Made by a program: the position numbers and the translations under genes. 64,000 nt of DNA from Morella rubra (taxonomy: Eukaryota; Streptophyta; Magnoliopsida; Fagales; Myricaceae), in NCBI GenBank assembly GCA_003952965.2, contig CM025853.1, forward strand, positions 6,991,007 through 7,055,006, given 5' to 3'. This document shows positions 33,483 through 47,200 of this stretch, piece by piece. A model generated the notes under the pieces. That model was not told the DNA's origin and did no database searches. It was given only the letters and a program-made list of their open reading frames with translations. How positions within the stretch are numbered: position 1 is the first letter of the stretch; each line of letters begins with the position of its first letter.

Positions 33483-35247
33483 CTAAAATAAATTATTAAT
33501 ATGTGAAATAGCAGAAAAGGACATTGTTCCCAACCCATGCAGCAATTAAAATTAATGTCGCTATTATTAGTACTGAGAACTAATAAGAAAGACAAAAGGT
33601 TAAATTACTCCTCAAGATTTAAGGAGATGTTTGGACTTGGACTTGGACTTGTGTTGTATATTAGAAAGCAACACTTTGCCATATGAGATTTATAATCCAT
33701 GAAACAAACACACCTTTTGCTCGTATGTTATTGTATATATTGTGATAAAATATTCTTTTTTCCATTCCTACTAAACTATCTCAACCTATGTTACAGTCAC
33801 TCACAAAAACGGTTAGATGAATAAGAAAATTAAGAAATTAGATTTTTTTTTCTGTTTTCCTTTAGAAACTTCCTTTGTAAGAGAGGAAAAAACGCTACCC
33901 AAAAAAAAAACCAGCATGGTAGGCATAATTAAGTTGAATTTATTTGGTTTTTTCACAAGATTTTGAGCAATGAAATTATCAGGCAGCATAACAATGAACC
34001 GGAGGTATTCCAGGATAACAGCTAAACGACACAAAACACCGTCCATGGCCACCAACCCCAGTTGCGTAGGTCCCCCCATAACACGAAGATCTGATAGGAT
34101 AAAAATATTCGTCCCTCATCTGGAATAAATCTAATCCGACGGTCCACGACGTTCGACCATATTTGACTTTTGGACGAATTGTCCCTTTTCCTCCTTTTTT
34201 TTTCCCCCCCTCTCTGATTCCCCGCTGGGTTCCAATTCCACGAGTGGCGCTACCTGGTAGTAGGTCCTTCCGATGCCACAAACTGCTTTTGTCAGTTCAG
34301 AAACCCCATCATCCAACCCACTGACACAGCGCCACGTAAGCCGAGGCACATGGAAAGGATGACGAGGCTTCACCTGATTGGTTGAGTGGAATCGATGTTC
34401 GGAAGTCCCGGTCTCTTTTGGGAGTTAACAAGAGCTAACCCTTCGAACCAAGTTGGAGGCGAAGTAGGGCGAGGACATGTCCTTGTACAGAACAAAACCG
34501 ACTTAACTGGGCTCGTCTTTTAGTTCCGAGTTCCAACCCCAAAAATAGAAATAAATTAAAAAAAAATAAAGTAAAAAAGAAGGGGGAAGAAAAAATAATA
34601 AATAATAACAAATAACAAATATGCAAAAGAAAAGAAGCTATTTATTGTGGTTTCTCTCTGTTATCTTTGCCCTCTTCGTTCGTGACTCAGCCTGAGGAAA
34701 GCAGCAGCGGAAGCAATAAGCCCAGCGGAGCGTATCAGAGGGAGAAAAAGGAAAAGGGGAAAAAGGAAGAAAATAATAAAAGCAGAGAGAGAGAGAGAGA
34801 GAGAGGCAAGCGCACGCGTGAGAGGGCCATAAGAGGGAAAAAGAGAAGGGAAGAAAAAGGAGAGCAGAATAGGAGGAGTTGATAGACCGTGGAATCCAAA
34901 AGAATCACACACAAAGTCTGTGGTTTAGGGTGGTGGTTGTTTTTGGTTGCTCTTTTAACCCTCAACCGCTTTTGCGTGCTTCGTACGGTCTATCCACCCC
35001 CTTCTCTCTCTGCTCTCTCTCGACCTGAGATCCTTGTCCTGCTGCCTTTTCCTCCTCCCCTGTTTTGAATCCAGATTTCTTTTGCTTCTGCCTGTTTGCC
35101 TTTTAGAGGAGTTTGTGTTTCCTTTTATGTTTTATGTAGGAGGTTTTTTTTTTTCTTTTTAATCGATACTGCCGAGTGATTGTGCCTGTTATTTACTTGT
35201 ATTTTTCCTTTTAGATAGATAAAAGTGTCACAGAGAATTATAGCTTG
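33483..35247 (+). promoter_or_regulatory. Upstream region and 5' leader of DCL1
   Basis: The interval between the last repeat and the DCL1 start codon contains no other supported gene. A (GA)n tract at about 34780-34803 and pyrimidine-rich blocks (34997-35030) are typical of plant housekeeping promoters and leaders. No clear TATA box or start site can be fixed by eye. If the region just before the ATG is exonic, it holds two small upstream ORFs: ATG 35127, 12 codons including the stop, and a start-stop ATGTAG at 35132-35137. Both would tend to lower DCL1 translation. Confidence 0.5.
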
Positions 35248-38200
35248 ATGGAAAATGAGGATAGGGTTTCGGGAAATGCTGGGGGTGAACTGACCCGTGC
35301 GTCATCCGGCGACGATATGAGGCCGTCTTACTGGCTGGATGCCTGTGAGGACATTCCCTGCGACCTCGTCGATTTCGACTCTTGTGCTGTTACTGATTCG
35401 GGGGATAGCATTTCCAATCAGGACGGTCTTGTCAACGATTTTTTCGGTGGAATTGATCATATACTGGAGAGTATCAAGAACGGTGGCGGCCTCCCTCTCC
35501 CTCCATTCACGGATTCTAATGCCACTGTAAATGGGAATTGCACCCTTGGGAGGGACGGATGGTTCCAGAATGGGACATCCGTGGATTCGAAGATGCAATC
35601 CGAGGACTCTTTTGCTCAGTCCAATGGGAAGGAAAAGAAAGCGGTGGTGCTGGTGGAGAGTTGCGGTAAGCGGAGTGAAGCTTGCAAGCGTTATCAAGTT
35701 GGTAATGGGAATAAATTAGTGGATATGAATGGAGACCAGAGGTTGGTTCATTTCTCCAGGGATGATGGAGTGCAGAAGCTTGAGAACAGGGATAGTGAGG
35801 GGTCCAGGGAGCGAGGTAACGATTGTGAAGAAAGGGTAAGCAAAAGGGCTAGGCTTGGTAACTACAATAAGGATAGGTGTTATTCGAGCAGAGGACAGTA
35901 TCACCCCAAGGATAGGGACAGATCGTCTTGTAGGAAGAGACCCCGAGATTGGGAGGAGATTGATGGGAGGGATAGGGATATTGTTAGGAGGAGAGAACAT
36001 CACAATGGCAATAGGAGGGATGCTAGAGATAGGGATTGGAGGGATAGGGAGCCAAAAGGTTATTGGGAGAGGGATAGGTTGGGGACTAGTGAAATTATTT
36101 TTCGACCAGGTACTTGGGAAGCTGACCGTCACAAAGAAGGAAAGGTGGCCAACGACAAAAATCACGAATGCAATGCCAGGGCCGAGATGAAATCTGAGGA
36201 GCCTAAAGAAATAATTCCCCAAGAACAAGCCCGGCAGTATCAATTGGATGTTCTTGAGCAGGCAAAGAAGAAAAACACAATAGCATTTCTTGAAACAGGC
36301 GCTGGAAAGACACTCATTGCTGTTCTCCTTATTAAAAGCATTTGCGATGATTTGCAAAGAGAAAATAAGAAACTGCTTGCTGTATTTTTAGTTCCTAAAG
36401 TGCCGCTTGTCTATCAGGTAATCTATTTTGGAGACTGAGGCTCTGTTTAGAAAGTTAACCATGATGGGGTCCGTTCATTCTAGATTTTTAAGTGATCTCA
36501 TTGTTATGTCGTGTCTGATTTCAGCAAGCAGAAGTTATTCGTGAGCGAACCGGTTACCAAGTAGGCCATTATTGTGGTGAAATGGGGCAAGATTTCTGGG
36601 ATGCACGAAGATGGCAGCGTGAGTTCGAACTAAAACAGGTACCTATTGAACTTTCTGATTTTGCACAAGATCTTATTCACATATGTCATTGAGAATGTCT
36701 TTATGTTTGAGAGCTAACTGCTTCTGCTCTGTAGGGAATTATTTATCAACTTATTATGTGGCTAGTTGTTTATGCTTTTTTTTTATTAACTGGCCAATGA
36801 TTGAATAAGTAGTTACCTTCACTTATTGAAAGATATGTCTTTTGAATGGTCGGCCCATGGTAATTGATTAAAATAAATATTTTGGAAGCCCTATTTTGTA
36901 GAGGTGATCGCTATGAAATCTTTGCCAGATAGAGGGGAAGAAGCATGTTTGTGCTATTTCAGAAACCTGACAAAGTATGAGCACATGTAAAGAGCAATGA
37001 ATTTATTGGTTAAAAAGTTTGCTTCAGATTCCTATAAGATAAACTATTGGAAGGCAAATGTCTTCCATTACAGCACCTGTAAGACACAATATTAATGGAA
37101 TTGTGCTGCTGTAGTATGTAACCGGTGTAGACTTGCATAAGCACATTTAAAATATAGAAAGGAGAGAATGTAAATTTATTTTATTTCTTTCTCTTGTGTT
37201 CTTCTTGTGCATCAGGCTTTGCCATAAACATATCACAAAATTGGTTTCAATGCCTTTGAATGGCAGAGAATATAATGCCTTTAATATTTGGATTTCATCA
37301 TGATTGTGATCAGCAGCTTGAATTTGTGAGAAGAGACAATGATACAACCCCTAAATTAAGAGAACATGAGAAGGTCCTGTTAAAAGTAAATTCGTTTGCA
37401 TTTCTTCTCTTTTGTGTTTTTGTTGTCTCACTCCTTAATGAATGGGTCTGGGGGTGGGAAGCTATAAGAGTGGACTCGAGGAAATTATATATTTCATTGT
37501 ATTCTGTTGGGCCTTTTGTTGTTTGGAAAAAGGTTTTGAATGTTTGCGTACAGCAAATCCATTCTTGAAATCATCACTTCCCTAGTTTTTTTTTTTTAAA
37601 ACCACCATGAAGTCACCATATTCAACCATGATGTTACCTAATAGACTGGCAACTATCCAACTTTGGTTTATAGGATTTATGGTCTAAATCCAAGCATCTT
37701 TTATTTTTTGGCTTTCTTCAAAGGCAAAACACATATTCTGTTGTGTTTAAATTGATATTATTTTGAAACAAAAGCAACAATGCATGATGAAACTAGAGAT
37801 GAAATGTGATATGGAATTGTGTTATGGGAGAACTCCTTGGTTATTGAAAGATCTGTGGAGGGTCAAGTGCCTCAGAAATATTCTTTTCATATCCATGGGC
37901 GGAAAAAAGGGGGAGGGGAAAGCTTTCCATTCCTGGTCCTCCTGTAGCTAGGTTTTCAAAGTCCAAAAGAATGGGGTTGTAGTAGTAATCGTTGGGTCAT
38001 GTGGATTGGTACCATTTAGTGGCCAAAATTTCTTCGGAAAGTTGTCTGGACATAGTTGGCCTGGTTTCTTTTCCATTTGCCGAGTGATATGGATATGTCT
38101 AGTTGTTCTCTAGATTTTTAGATCATGGTGATTAGAGTTTGACGGCATATTCACTTCTAGAAACTCTTTATCACTTGTGTAATGTTTAGGGTTCCTATGT

Positions 38201-41200
38201 TCCTTAACTGCTGATTAATTGGAGTGGTCAAAGTTACCCCTAGAGACAAGTTGCGCCACAACCAGTGTTGCATTGTGGGACCAATGCTCTACCAAAACGT
38301 TTTTTAAACCATTTATCATGCTTATGTGCATACTTTGCTAGAGTATTTTGCATTCGTCATGGAGACAGCCTTAGGCATTTTTGTGAGGGGATATGGGTAC
38401 GCTTCAAGAGGTTTTCAATTCTTGCCCTTCCAAAAGCCAGAAATCTAATGTTCTGGTGGCTGCCTTTTGTAAGGAGATTTAAGTTGAATTTGGTATATTA
38501 CTTACATAGTGTTTGCCAAACTAAAATTTTAACATCTAAAATTTTATCATCATTACAATTCTTTCTCTCTCTCCACTTTTTCACAAATTTTTTTCACTTT
38601 TTCATTTACTTTTTCACTTTTTCACCAACTTTTTCATCCTCTCTCTTCACCTTTTTACCAACTCCTAAAATTTTAACCTAAAATTTTACTCCCAAACACT
38701 ATGTTAGAAAATGAGGTCAGGAGGAGGAAATCAATAGACTTCCAACTTCATGCATGAATCTTGGGCTACGCTTTTTTCAAGCCTGAAGGTTGGTAAATGC
38801 ATATGATGTTAATATATGTCCTAAATTTATCTTTCTAAATTCATGGAGATTCACAAGTTTCACAATACATGCGTGAATCTTTCTTTGACAACCGATAATG
38901 CAGTGTCTGGCAAGTATTTGTTTTACGTTTTAGCACAGCGCAAATTCCTCATGCTACGTTGCAGGTCTTCTTGGTGTCTGTCTGAATGTAACTGATGTGA
39001 GGAGATGTGTGCTAACAGCATTTTTCTTCATCCCCGAGTTAGCCAAAACGAGTTGAATTGGAGTTCATGTTTAGCAACAAAATGAGTTTTTTTTTTTTTT
39101 TTTCCAAATTCATTATGTATGATTGGAACCAAAATGAATTTATTTCAATTCATAATGTTTGGCATGCAAATGTGCCTATATCATGAGTTGAATTAGAATT
39201 GATATGTCTGGTTCCATTTCCAATTTGTTTCAGGCAGTAAGATTCTTTTTACCAATACCAGAAATATCTCTGGTTGTCTTTTCACATACCCCCATATTAC
39301 ATACCAGCAGTTGACAACAAATGTTTGCTTCTACCCTCTGTCTCTCGATCTATATGTTCCATCATATGTACAATTGACTAAACTTTTCATGTAGTGGGAT
39401 GGTTGTTCTATATCACTTATACAATTTACTAAACTATTCATATAGTGGGATTTTTAATGGGGAATTGTAGTCAATGGGATTCATATATGTTTTAATTCCC
39501 TTTACCCCAAATATCAAGGAAAATCTTCTTTCAATTCATGTTTATTCCAAACAAATAAATTGCATTTTGAATCCATATAAGCGATTGATTGAACTGTGAG
39601 TTTGAATTTCAACCACTTCATCTTAATTCAGAAATCAAATCTTAATTGATGGAGTTTCGAGGAATGCATGAATTTGTTTGATGGGTATTAATAGAATTTG
39701 TCGTCCATTGACTTCTAACTATTTGTATTTTCAATGCAAAATTAGGTTTATTCTATTGTGATAGGTTACTGCAGCCCGAACAGACGCTTTATGAGATTAT
39801 GATTGATCACCATATTATTGGTCTTGTAACTAGGGGGTTGCCTGCTTATACGCCATGCCTAAATTGCTTGTTCTCACTGCAGGTTTTAGTGATGACTGCT
39901 CAAATTCTATTGAACATTCTGAGGCACAGCATAATAAAAATGGAAGCAATTAATCTTCTTATTCTGGACGAGTGTCATCATGCAGTGAAGAAACATCCAT
40001 ATTCTTTAGTGATGTCTGAGTTCTATCACACAACGCCAAAGGATAGGAGACCATCTGTATTTGGAATGACTGCTTCTCCCGTTAATTTGAAGGGTAGTTG
40101 CTCTATCTGTGACAATTTGGTTCTCATCTGCTACTATTTATGTTTCTCTTTTCAAGCTATCATTCTGCCTTCAAGAATCACCATCAATCAAGCTTTTTAA
40201 GTAGTCAATTTCCTTTTCCTTGTGCAAGTCTCACAACAAGTTGTTGCTGCTCATGATTATGCTCTATGCAGGTGTTTCCAGCCAGGTAGATTGTGCAATA
40301 AAGATTCGAAATCTTGAAAGTAAACTAGATTCCATAGTTTGTACCATTAAAGACCGTAGAGAGCTGGAGAAACATGTACCAATGCCCTCAGAAGTCGTGG
40401 TAGAGTATGACAAAGCAGCCAGCTTATGGTCCCTTCATGAGCAGATAAAACGAATGGAAGCTGAAGTCGAGGAAGCTGCAAAATCAAGCTCTAGAAGAAG
40501 TAAATGGCAGTTTATGGGAGCTAGAGATGCTGGGGCCAAGGACGAGCTGCGGCAAGTCTATGGGGTTTCTGAAAGAACCGAGAGTGATGGGGCTGTTAAT
40601 TTAATTCAAAAGTTGAGGGCTATAAATTATGCACTAGGTGAACTGGGTCAGTGGTGCGCTTATAAGGTAAATTTTGTTGCAATTATAATTTCAGTTGTAT
40701 ATTCCTCTGTCAACTATAAAATGCCCATTGTGTCCCAGGTTGCTCAATCTTTTTTGACCGCCTTACAAAATGATGAGAGGGCAAACTACCAGCTTGATGT
40801 CAAGTTCCAAGAATCCTACCTGAACAAAGTTGTATCTCTTTTACAATGCCAATTATCCGAGGGTGCCGTTTCTGACAAGGACACAAAAGTTGGTGACTCG
40901 GGAAGTAGTATGGTTCGGGATGGGACTGAAGCTGATGAGGTTGAGGAGGGAGAGCTTCCTGATAGTCGTGGTGAGTATAGTTGTTGACTCTTGGTGAGTA
41001 CTTAGAACAGACATTCTAGATATTGGGCTGGTCATGCTGAACCCAACGTATGTTGAGTGATTCTGCCCCCACGAAGAGGAAAAGAGAGATGTTAATTGCT
41101 TCATAGGTTTCGGTATAGGGCATGTTAGATGGCAATGTTAGTCCTAGAATAGCCTAATCGAATTAGTACCACTGTCTGGTGCTTGAAATTTATTTGGTCT

Positions 41201-44200
41201 GATTCTATATGCATGGAGAGCAATGAAGGCTGTGTCTACCCCATTTAGGTGAGCCCTAAATATATGCCTGGTCATCCAACTGATGAACCAACATCAACCA
41301 TTAACAAGATTGCTTCTATGTTAGGCTGGCTCATTTCTCTCCTCTGTTCCACGAGGTTCTGAATTGCCCGATGATTATGGATATACTGATGTATTTTCTA
41401 AGCTGATATTTTTGTAGTGGTATCTGGCGGGGAGCATGTGGATGTTATAATAGGAGCTGCTGTTGCTGATGGAAAAGTGACGCCAAAAGTGCAGTCGCTG
41501 ATTAAAATACTTCTAGAGTATCAGAACACGGAAGATTTTCGTGCAATCATTTTTGTTGAGAGAGTTGTGTCTGCTTTAGTTCTTCCTAAGGTTTATACGT
41601 TATACATTGTTTTGTCTCTTGTTGCTTTAATTCATTTTTTCAAGTTCCTCACGTTATATTGGTATATCCTTCCAAGCATGCAGGTCTTTGCAGAGCTTCC
41701 ATCTCTAAGCTTTATCAAATGTGCAAGCTTGATAGGTCACAACAATAGTCATGAAATGCGGACATGTCAAATGCAGGACACAATTTCCAAATTCCGGGAT
41801 GGTCGTGTATGTTTTGAATTCCATGCTTGCTGACTCACTTTCAAAAGGTGATTTTCTTTTCCTGATTATATATTCTCACATTTCTTGCAATTTCTTGTTT
41901 TTGTAGGTTACATTATTAGTGGCCACTAGTGTTGCTGAGGAAGGTCTAGATATTCGGCAATGCAATGTTGTCATTCGCTTTGACCTCGCAAAAACTGTCT
42001 TGGCATACATTCAGTCTAGGGGCCGTGCTAGAAAGCCTGGGTCTGATTACATCCTGATGGTTGAGAGGTATTTATTTTGGTCCTTTCCCAAGTACAGCAT
42101 CGTCCAGCAGAATATATTAGTCTGGTTAAGAGAATGCAAAGCTCTGTATTTTCTCTTGTTTAATAGTATACCACCTACTGCATGTGTTGGGTCTGGTTTG
42201 ATGTTGGTGTTATTTTTAATAGTGATGTATTTACAATCTTTCAATGTTTGTGGATTTTTTAGAGCTCAAATTTTTTGTCTTGTCACTAGGGGAAATCTTT
42301 CACATGAAGCATTCTTAAGGAATGCCAGGAATAGTGAAGAGACCTTGCGGAAAGAAGCAATAGAGAGAACTGACCTTAGTCACCTAAAAGACGCTTCAAG
42401 ATTAATTTCAGTGGATACATCGCCGGGTACCGTTTACCAAGTGGAGTCAACTGGTGCTGTTGTAAGCTTAAATTCTGCTGTTGGACTAATCCACTTCTAC
42501 TGCTCTCAACTGCCCAGTGACAGGTATTTTTTTTTTTAAGCACTCTTAGGATCCATATTACCTACTAGTTTTCTTGGATCAATTTTTACTAAATTTCCTT
42601 GTATCTAATTACCAAGGTATTCAATACTTCGTCCTGAGTTTATTATGGAGAGGCATGAAAAGTCAGGAGGTCCCACTGAGTATTCATGCAAGCTTCAACT
42701 GCCCTGTAATGCACCATTTGAGATACTTGAGGGTCCAGTCTGCAGTTCAATGCGCCTTGCACAGCAGGCATGCTATGAATTTGTTGCGATCATTTTGACT
42801 TCTTCTTAGTCATTTTAGAAAATGATGGTTTAGTTTATCACCTCCTTGTTGCAGGCTGTTTGTTTGGCTGCTTGCAAGAAGCTCCATGAGATGGGAGCAT
42901 TTACGGACATGCTCTTGCCAGACAAGGGAAGTGGGGAAGAAAGAGAAAAAGCGAACCAGAATGATGAAGGAGATCCACTCCCTGGTACTGCTAGGCATAG
43001 AGAGTTCTATCCCGAAGGCGTGGCTGATATTCTTAAGGTTAGTTTGTGTTGCACTGTCACATGGCTGATGTTTCTACAGCTTCAGGAAAAGAAAGTAACA
43101 GTACAAATACACTCTAGTGGGATCCTTCAGATAGTAGGTTATGTCCTTGCTCTATCATCCCCTTTTTTCTACAATTCTAATTTAGTACTATGGTAGGATC
43201 TAATCTCTCCTCATTTGCCATGTCTTGTTGGTCCTCAGAAATGGCATAAAGTCATTGGGCATATACTGTCGGCATTGCAACCTAACCGTTAGTTTGGGCT
43301 TAGAATTTTGTATGTTAACTGAGATTTGGCATATACTTGATGGATGACTGTTTGCTTCTGCATATTTCTATCCAATATTTCAAAGCTAAGGAAATAGTTT
43401 TCTATTTGGAAGATTGCTGTAATTATTTAATTTTGGTATTGGGTTTTTGTTATGAAAAATGTACACCAGGAAAAGTAATCTCAATGTAATTTGAAGCTAT
43501 ATTTGTTATATGGAAACTAAACGGTTGTAGGAGAGATATGGCAACTACACCAGTTGTAGGAAAGATATATCCAAATATTCCTTTTCACTTCGATAACCTA
43601 AATTTTTTAACTTCATACTAGAATGTAAGAGAGGCATAGCCAAATTGATCTCCTTTTTTTTTCTTTTTTTGATAAGCGAGCTCTATTTTATTAAAAACAA
43701 AAAGAAAGTGAGAACAGTATAAAGGTTGTACGGAAATCACTTAAAGCATACAAGCAACGAAGCCAATTAATCTTTTTAGTTTCAAGGTTCCAATTTATAT
43801 TTGTTATGTTATGCTGTTGACATAATATATTTTTCAACTCCTGAAAAAGAAGTATTTAATCAATTCACTTTTAGCCAAACAGATCAAGAAAGTTCTTTTT
43901 TTTTTCTCGAGTAGAAATTTTTGAGGATGAGAGAGAGAGAGAACGTTAAAGGATGATAATTAACCTCTACTAAGAAAATCCTTTTCAGAAAGTAGCGTCA
44001 AAGGAATGCAAGAGAATTATGTGAAATAAATACCCTAAACTTGAAGTCATTGCGTGCAGTTTCGTTTCCTATTGTGTTTAGTTTTTTTTTTTTTTCCCAA
44101 TCCTATTGTGTTTAGTTTACATTGAAGGAAATTGTCATGGTGTTGGACAAAGGAATATTCTGCTTCATACAGCTTTGTATCGTATTGTGTTTAGTTTACA

Positions 44201-47200
44201 TTGAAGGAAATTTTCACGGTCTAGGACAAAGGAATATTCTGCTTCACACAGCTTTGTATAGTATTGTGTTTAGTTTACGTTGAAGGAAATTGTCATGGTG
44301 TAGGACAAAGGAATATTCTGCTTCCTACAACACCGGTGTTCGATTTTTCACTCTGTATTTGTGATCATTATGTCCATACCCCTTAATGCTCTTTCTTTTC
44401 AGGGAGAATGGATTTCTGGAAGAGATGTTTGCGACAACTCAAAATTGCACAATCTTTATGTGTATTCTGTTAAATGTGTAAATTTTGGCTGTTCGAAAGA
44501 TCCATTCTTGACTCAAGTTTCAGATTTTGCGGTGCTTTTTGGGAATGAGCTGGATGCAGAGGTATTTTATTTTAATGTGTAATTTCAATTGTAAATCCAT
44601 TTTATTCACCAACTACATTTGCTGTCATAGGTGTTATCGATGTCGATGGATCTGTTTATCGCTCGAACCATGAGTACAAAGGCATCTCTTGTCTTCAGGG
44701 GGTCAATAGATATCAACGAGAATCAGGTTGTTTACCAATTGATTGTGTCTTTTAGACCTTTTTAGTTTGTTTTGTGTTCTACTGATACCATTCCTACTTT
44801 GAGTTTGCAGTTGGCATCCCTTAAGAGTTTTCATGTAAGGTTGATGAGCATTGTACTGGATGTGGATGTTGAACCTTCCACTACTCCTTGGGATACTGCC
44901 AAGGCATATTTATTTGTCCCCGTGGTTGGCGATAAGTCTATTGGTCCTATGAGAGAAATTCACTGGGATCTAATTGAAAACATTATCAATACAGATGCGT
45001 GGAATAATCCCCTTCAAAGGGCTCGGCCAGATGTTTATCTTGGCACAAACGAGAGAACACTTGGTGGTGACAGAAGGGAGTATGGGTTTGGGAAATTGCG
45101 TAATGGGATGGCTTTTGGACAGAGAGCCCATCCCACCTATGGAATCAGAGGAGCCGTGGCACAGTTTGATGTCGTTAAAGCTTCTGGATTGGTTCCTAGT
45201 CGGGATGCCATGGAATTGCAAAACCATGTGGATTTGACCAGAGGTAAATTGATGATGGCTGACACTGGTATGAGTGCAGAAGATTTGGTAGGGAGAATTG
45301 TAACAGCTGTTCACTCTGGTAAGAGGTTTTATGTGGACTCAGTACGGTACGATATGAATGCGGAGAATTCTTTCCCAAGGAAAGAAGGATATCTTGGTCC
45401 TCTGGAGTACAGCTCATATGCTGATTACTACAAGCAAAAGTAAGATACAAATTTTATCTCAAATTTTCTGGCCCGTTAACTGGCCTGTTAGTTCCTCTCT
45501 CTCTCTCCCCCTCCTTCCCTCTCCCCCACACACACAGCACAAGAAAAAAGGGTAAAGGAAAAGAAAGATAAATCCTTATTGCCTCCTTCTTCCCTAAGGT
45601 ATGGGAATTACTTGATGCTAATTTACCAACCAACTAGCCACATTGCACCTCAGTTGTGCCTGAAGAAGAGGAAAGCTGACGTTAATCTGTGAAGGATTAC
45701 CCTACATTTCAGGTTGACAGTAGTTTATGAATCCTTACAGATTGAGGAAGCTTTCTGCTTCTTCTTGCACAACACAAAGGTGCATTTGGCTATTGGGTCT
45801 TCTTTGAATAGGTATGGAGTTGAGTTAATCTATAAGCAACAACCGTTGATAAGAGGGCGTGGTGTCTCATATTGCAAGAATCTCCTGTCACCTCGATTCG
45901 AGCACAAGGAAGGTATGCTCTACTTTTCCTGCTCTTAAGTTGCCGAAGACTGTTTTCACTTCTTCAGCTAATGGAGCTTGTTATATCTGTGTAGCATATG
46001 AAGGTGAAGCTGAAGAGACTCTTGACAAGACATACTATGTATTCCTTCCCCCTGAGCTGTGCTTAGTACACCCACTTCCTGGATCACTTGTTCGTGGTGC
46101 CCAGAGATTGCCCTCTATAATGAGGAGGGTTGAAAGCATGCTGCTTGCAATCCAGCTTAAAGATATCATAAAGTATCCTGTCCCTGCTTTGAAGGTATTT
46201 TCAATTTCAGGTGTTTGGATTAAATATTGTAATTAACTTCTTTTTAACTGACAACTGCTTTCTATTTCTGCAGATCTTGGAAGCCTTAACTGCTGCTTCA
46301 TGCCAGGAGACTTTTTGTTATGAACGAGCAGAGCTTCTGGGAGATGCATTCCTGAAATGGGTTGTCAGTCGATTTCTTTTTCTGAAATATCCCCAGAAGC
46401 ATGAGGGTCAGCTTACTAGGATGAGACAACAAATGGTGAGTAACATGGTTTTATATCAGTATGCATTGTGTAAAGGACTTCAATCATATATCCAAGCAGA
46501 CCGATTTGCTCCTTCTCGCTGGGCTGCTCCCGGGGTACTGCCTGTCTTTGATGAGGATACCAAGGATGGAGAGTCATCGTTATTTGATCAGGACAGATCA
46601 TTTCCTGAGGCTGGGCATGGGATGGATCAGTGCAGTAATGCTTATGATGAGGATGAGATGGAAGATGGTGAGCTTGAGGGTGACTCGAGTTCATATAGAG
46701 TGCTCTCCAGCAAGACACTCGCAGATGTTGTTGAAGCACTCATTGGAGTGTATTATGTTGTCGGTGGAAAGAAAGCTGCTAATCACCTTATGAAATGGAT
46801 TGGCATTCAGGTAGAGTTTGATGCTGCTGAGATGGAGTGCATGACAAGGCCATCAAATGTTCCAGACAGCATACTTAGAAGTGTCAACTTTGATGCCTTG
46901 GAAGGTGCTTTGGACATAAAGTTCAAAGACAGAGGCCTGTTGGTGGAAGCTATTACTCATGCTTCACGACCATCTTCTGGAGTATCTTGCTATCAGCGTT
47001 TGGAGTTTGTTGGTGATGCTGTCTTGGATCATCTCATAACAAAGCATTTATTCTTCTCGTACACGGATCTGCCCCCAGGGCGCTTGACTGACCTACGAGC
47101 TGCTGCTGTAAACAATGAAAATTTTGCACGTGTTGCAGTCAAACATAATCTCCACCTACACCTTCGGCACGGGTCGAGTGCCCTCGAAAAACAGGTTTTC

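Noticed and set aside
33979..34965. Coding frames on the minus strand upstream of DCL1
   Set aside because: Translations of GC- or GA-rich promoter and leader sequence with (GA)n runs; no conserved motif and no consistent exon structure.
35302..36357. Long minus-strand reading frames opposite DCL1 exon 1
   Set aside because: They are shadows of the strongly coding Arg/Asp-rich DCL1 N-terminus; translations are low-complexity and match no family.
45440..45811. Intronic microRNA like Arabidopsis miR838 in DCL1 intron 14
   Set aside because: The intron is present at the equivalent place, but no long near-perfect hairpin is visible by eye, only short TAAGGATT/AATCCTTA complementarity.
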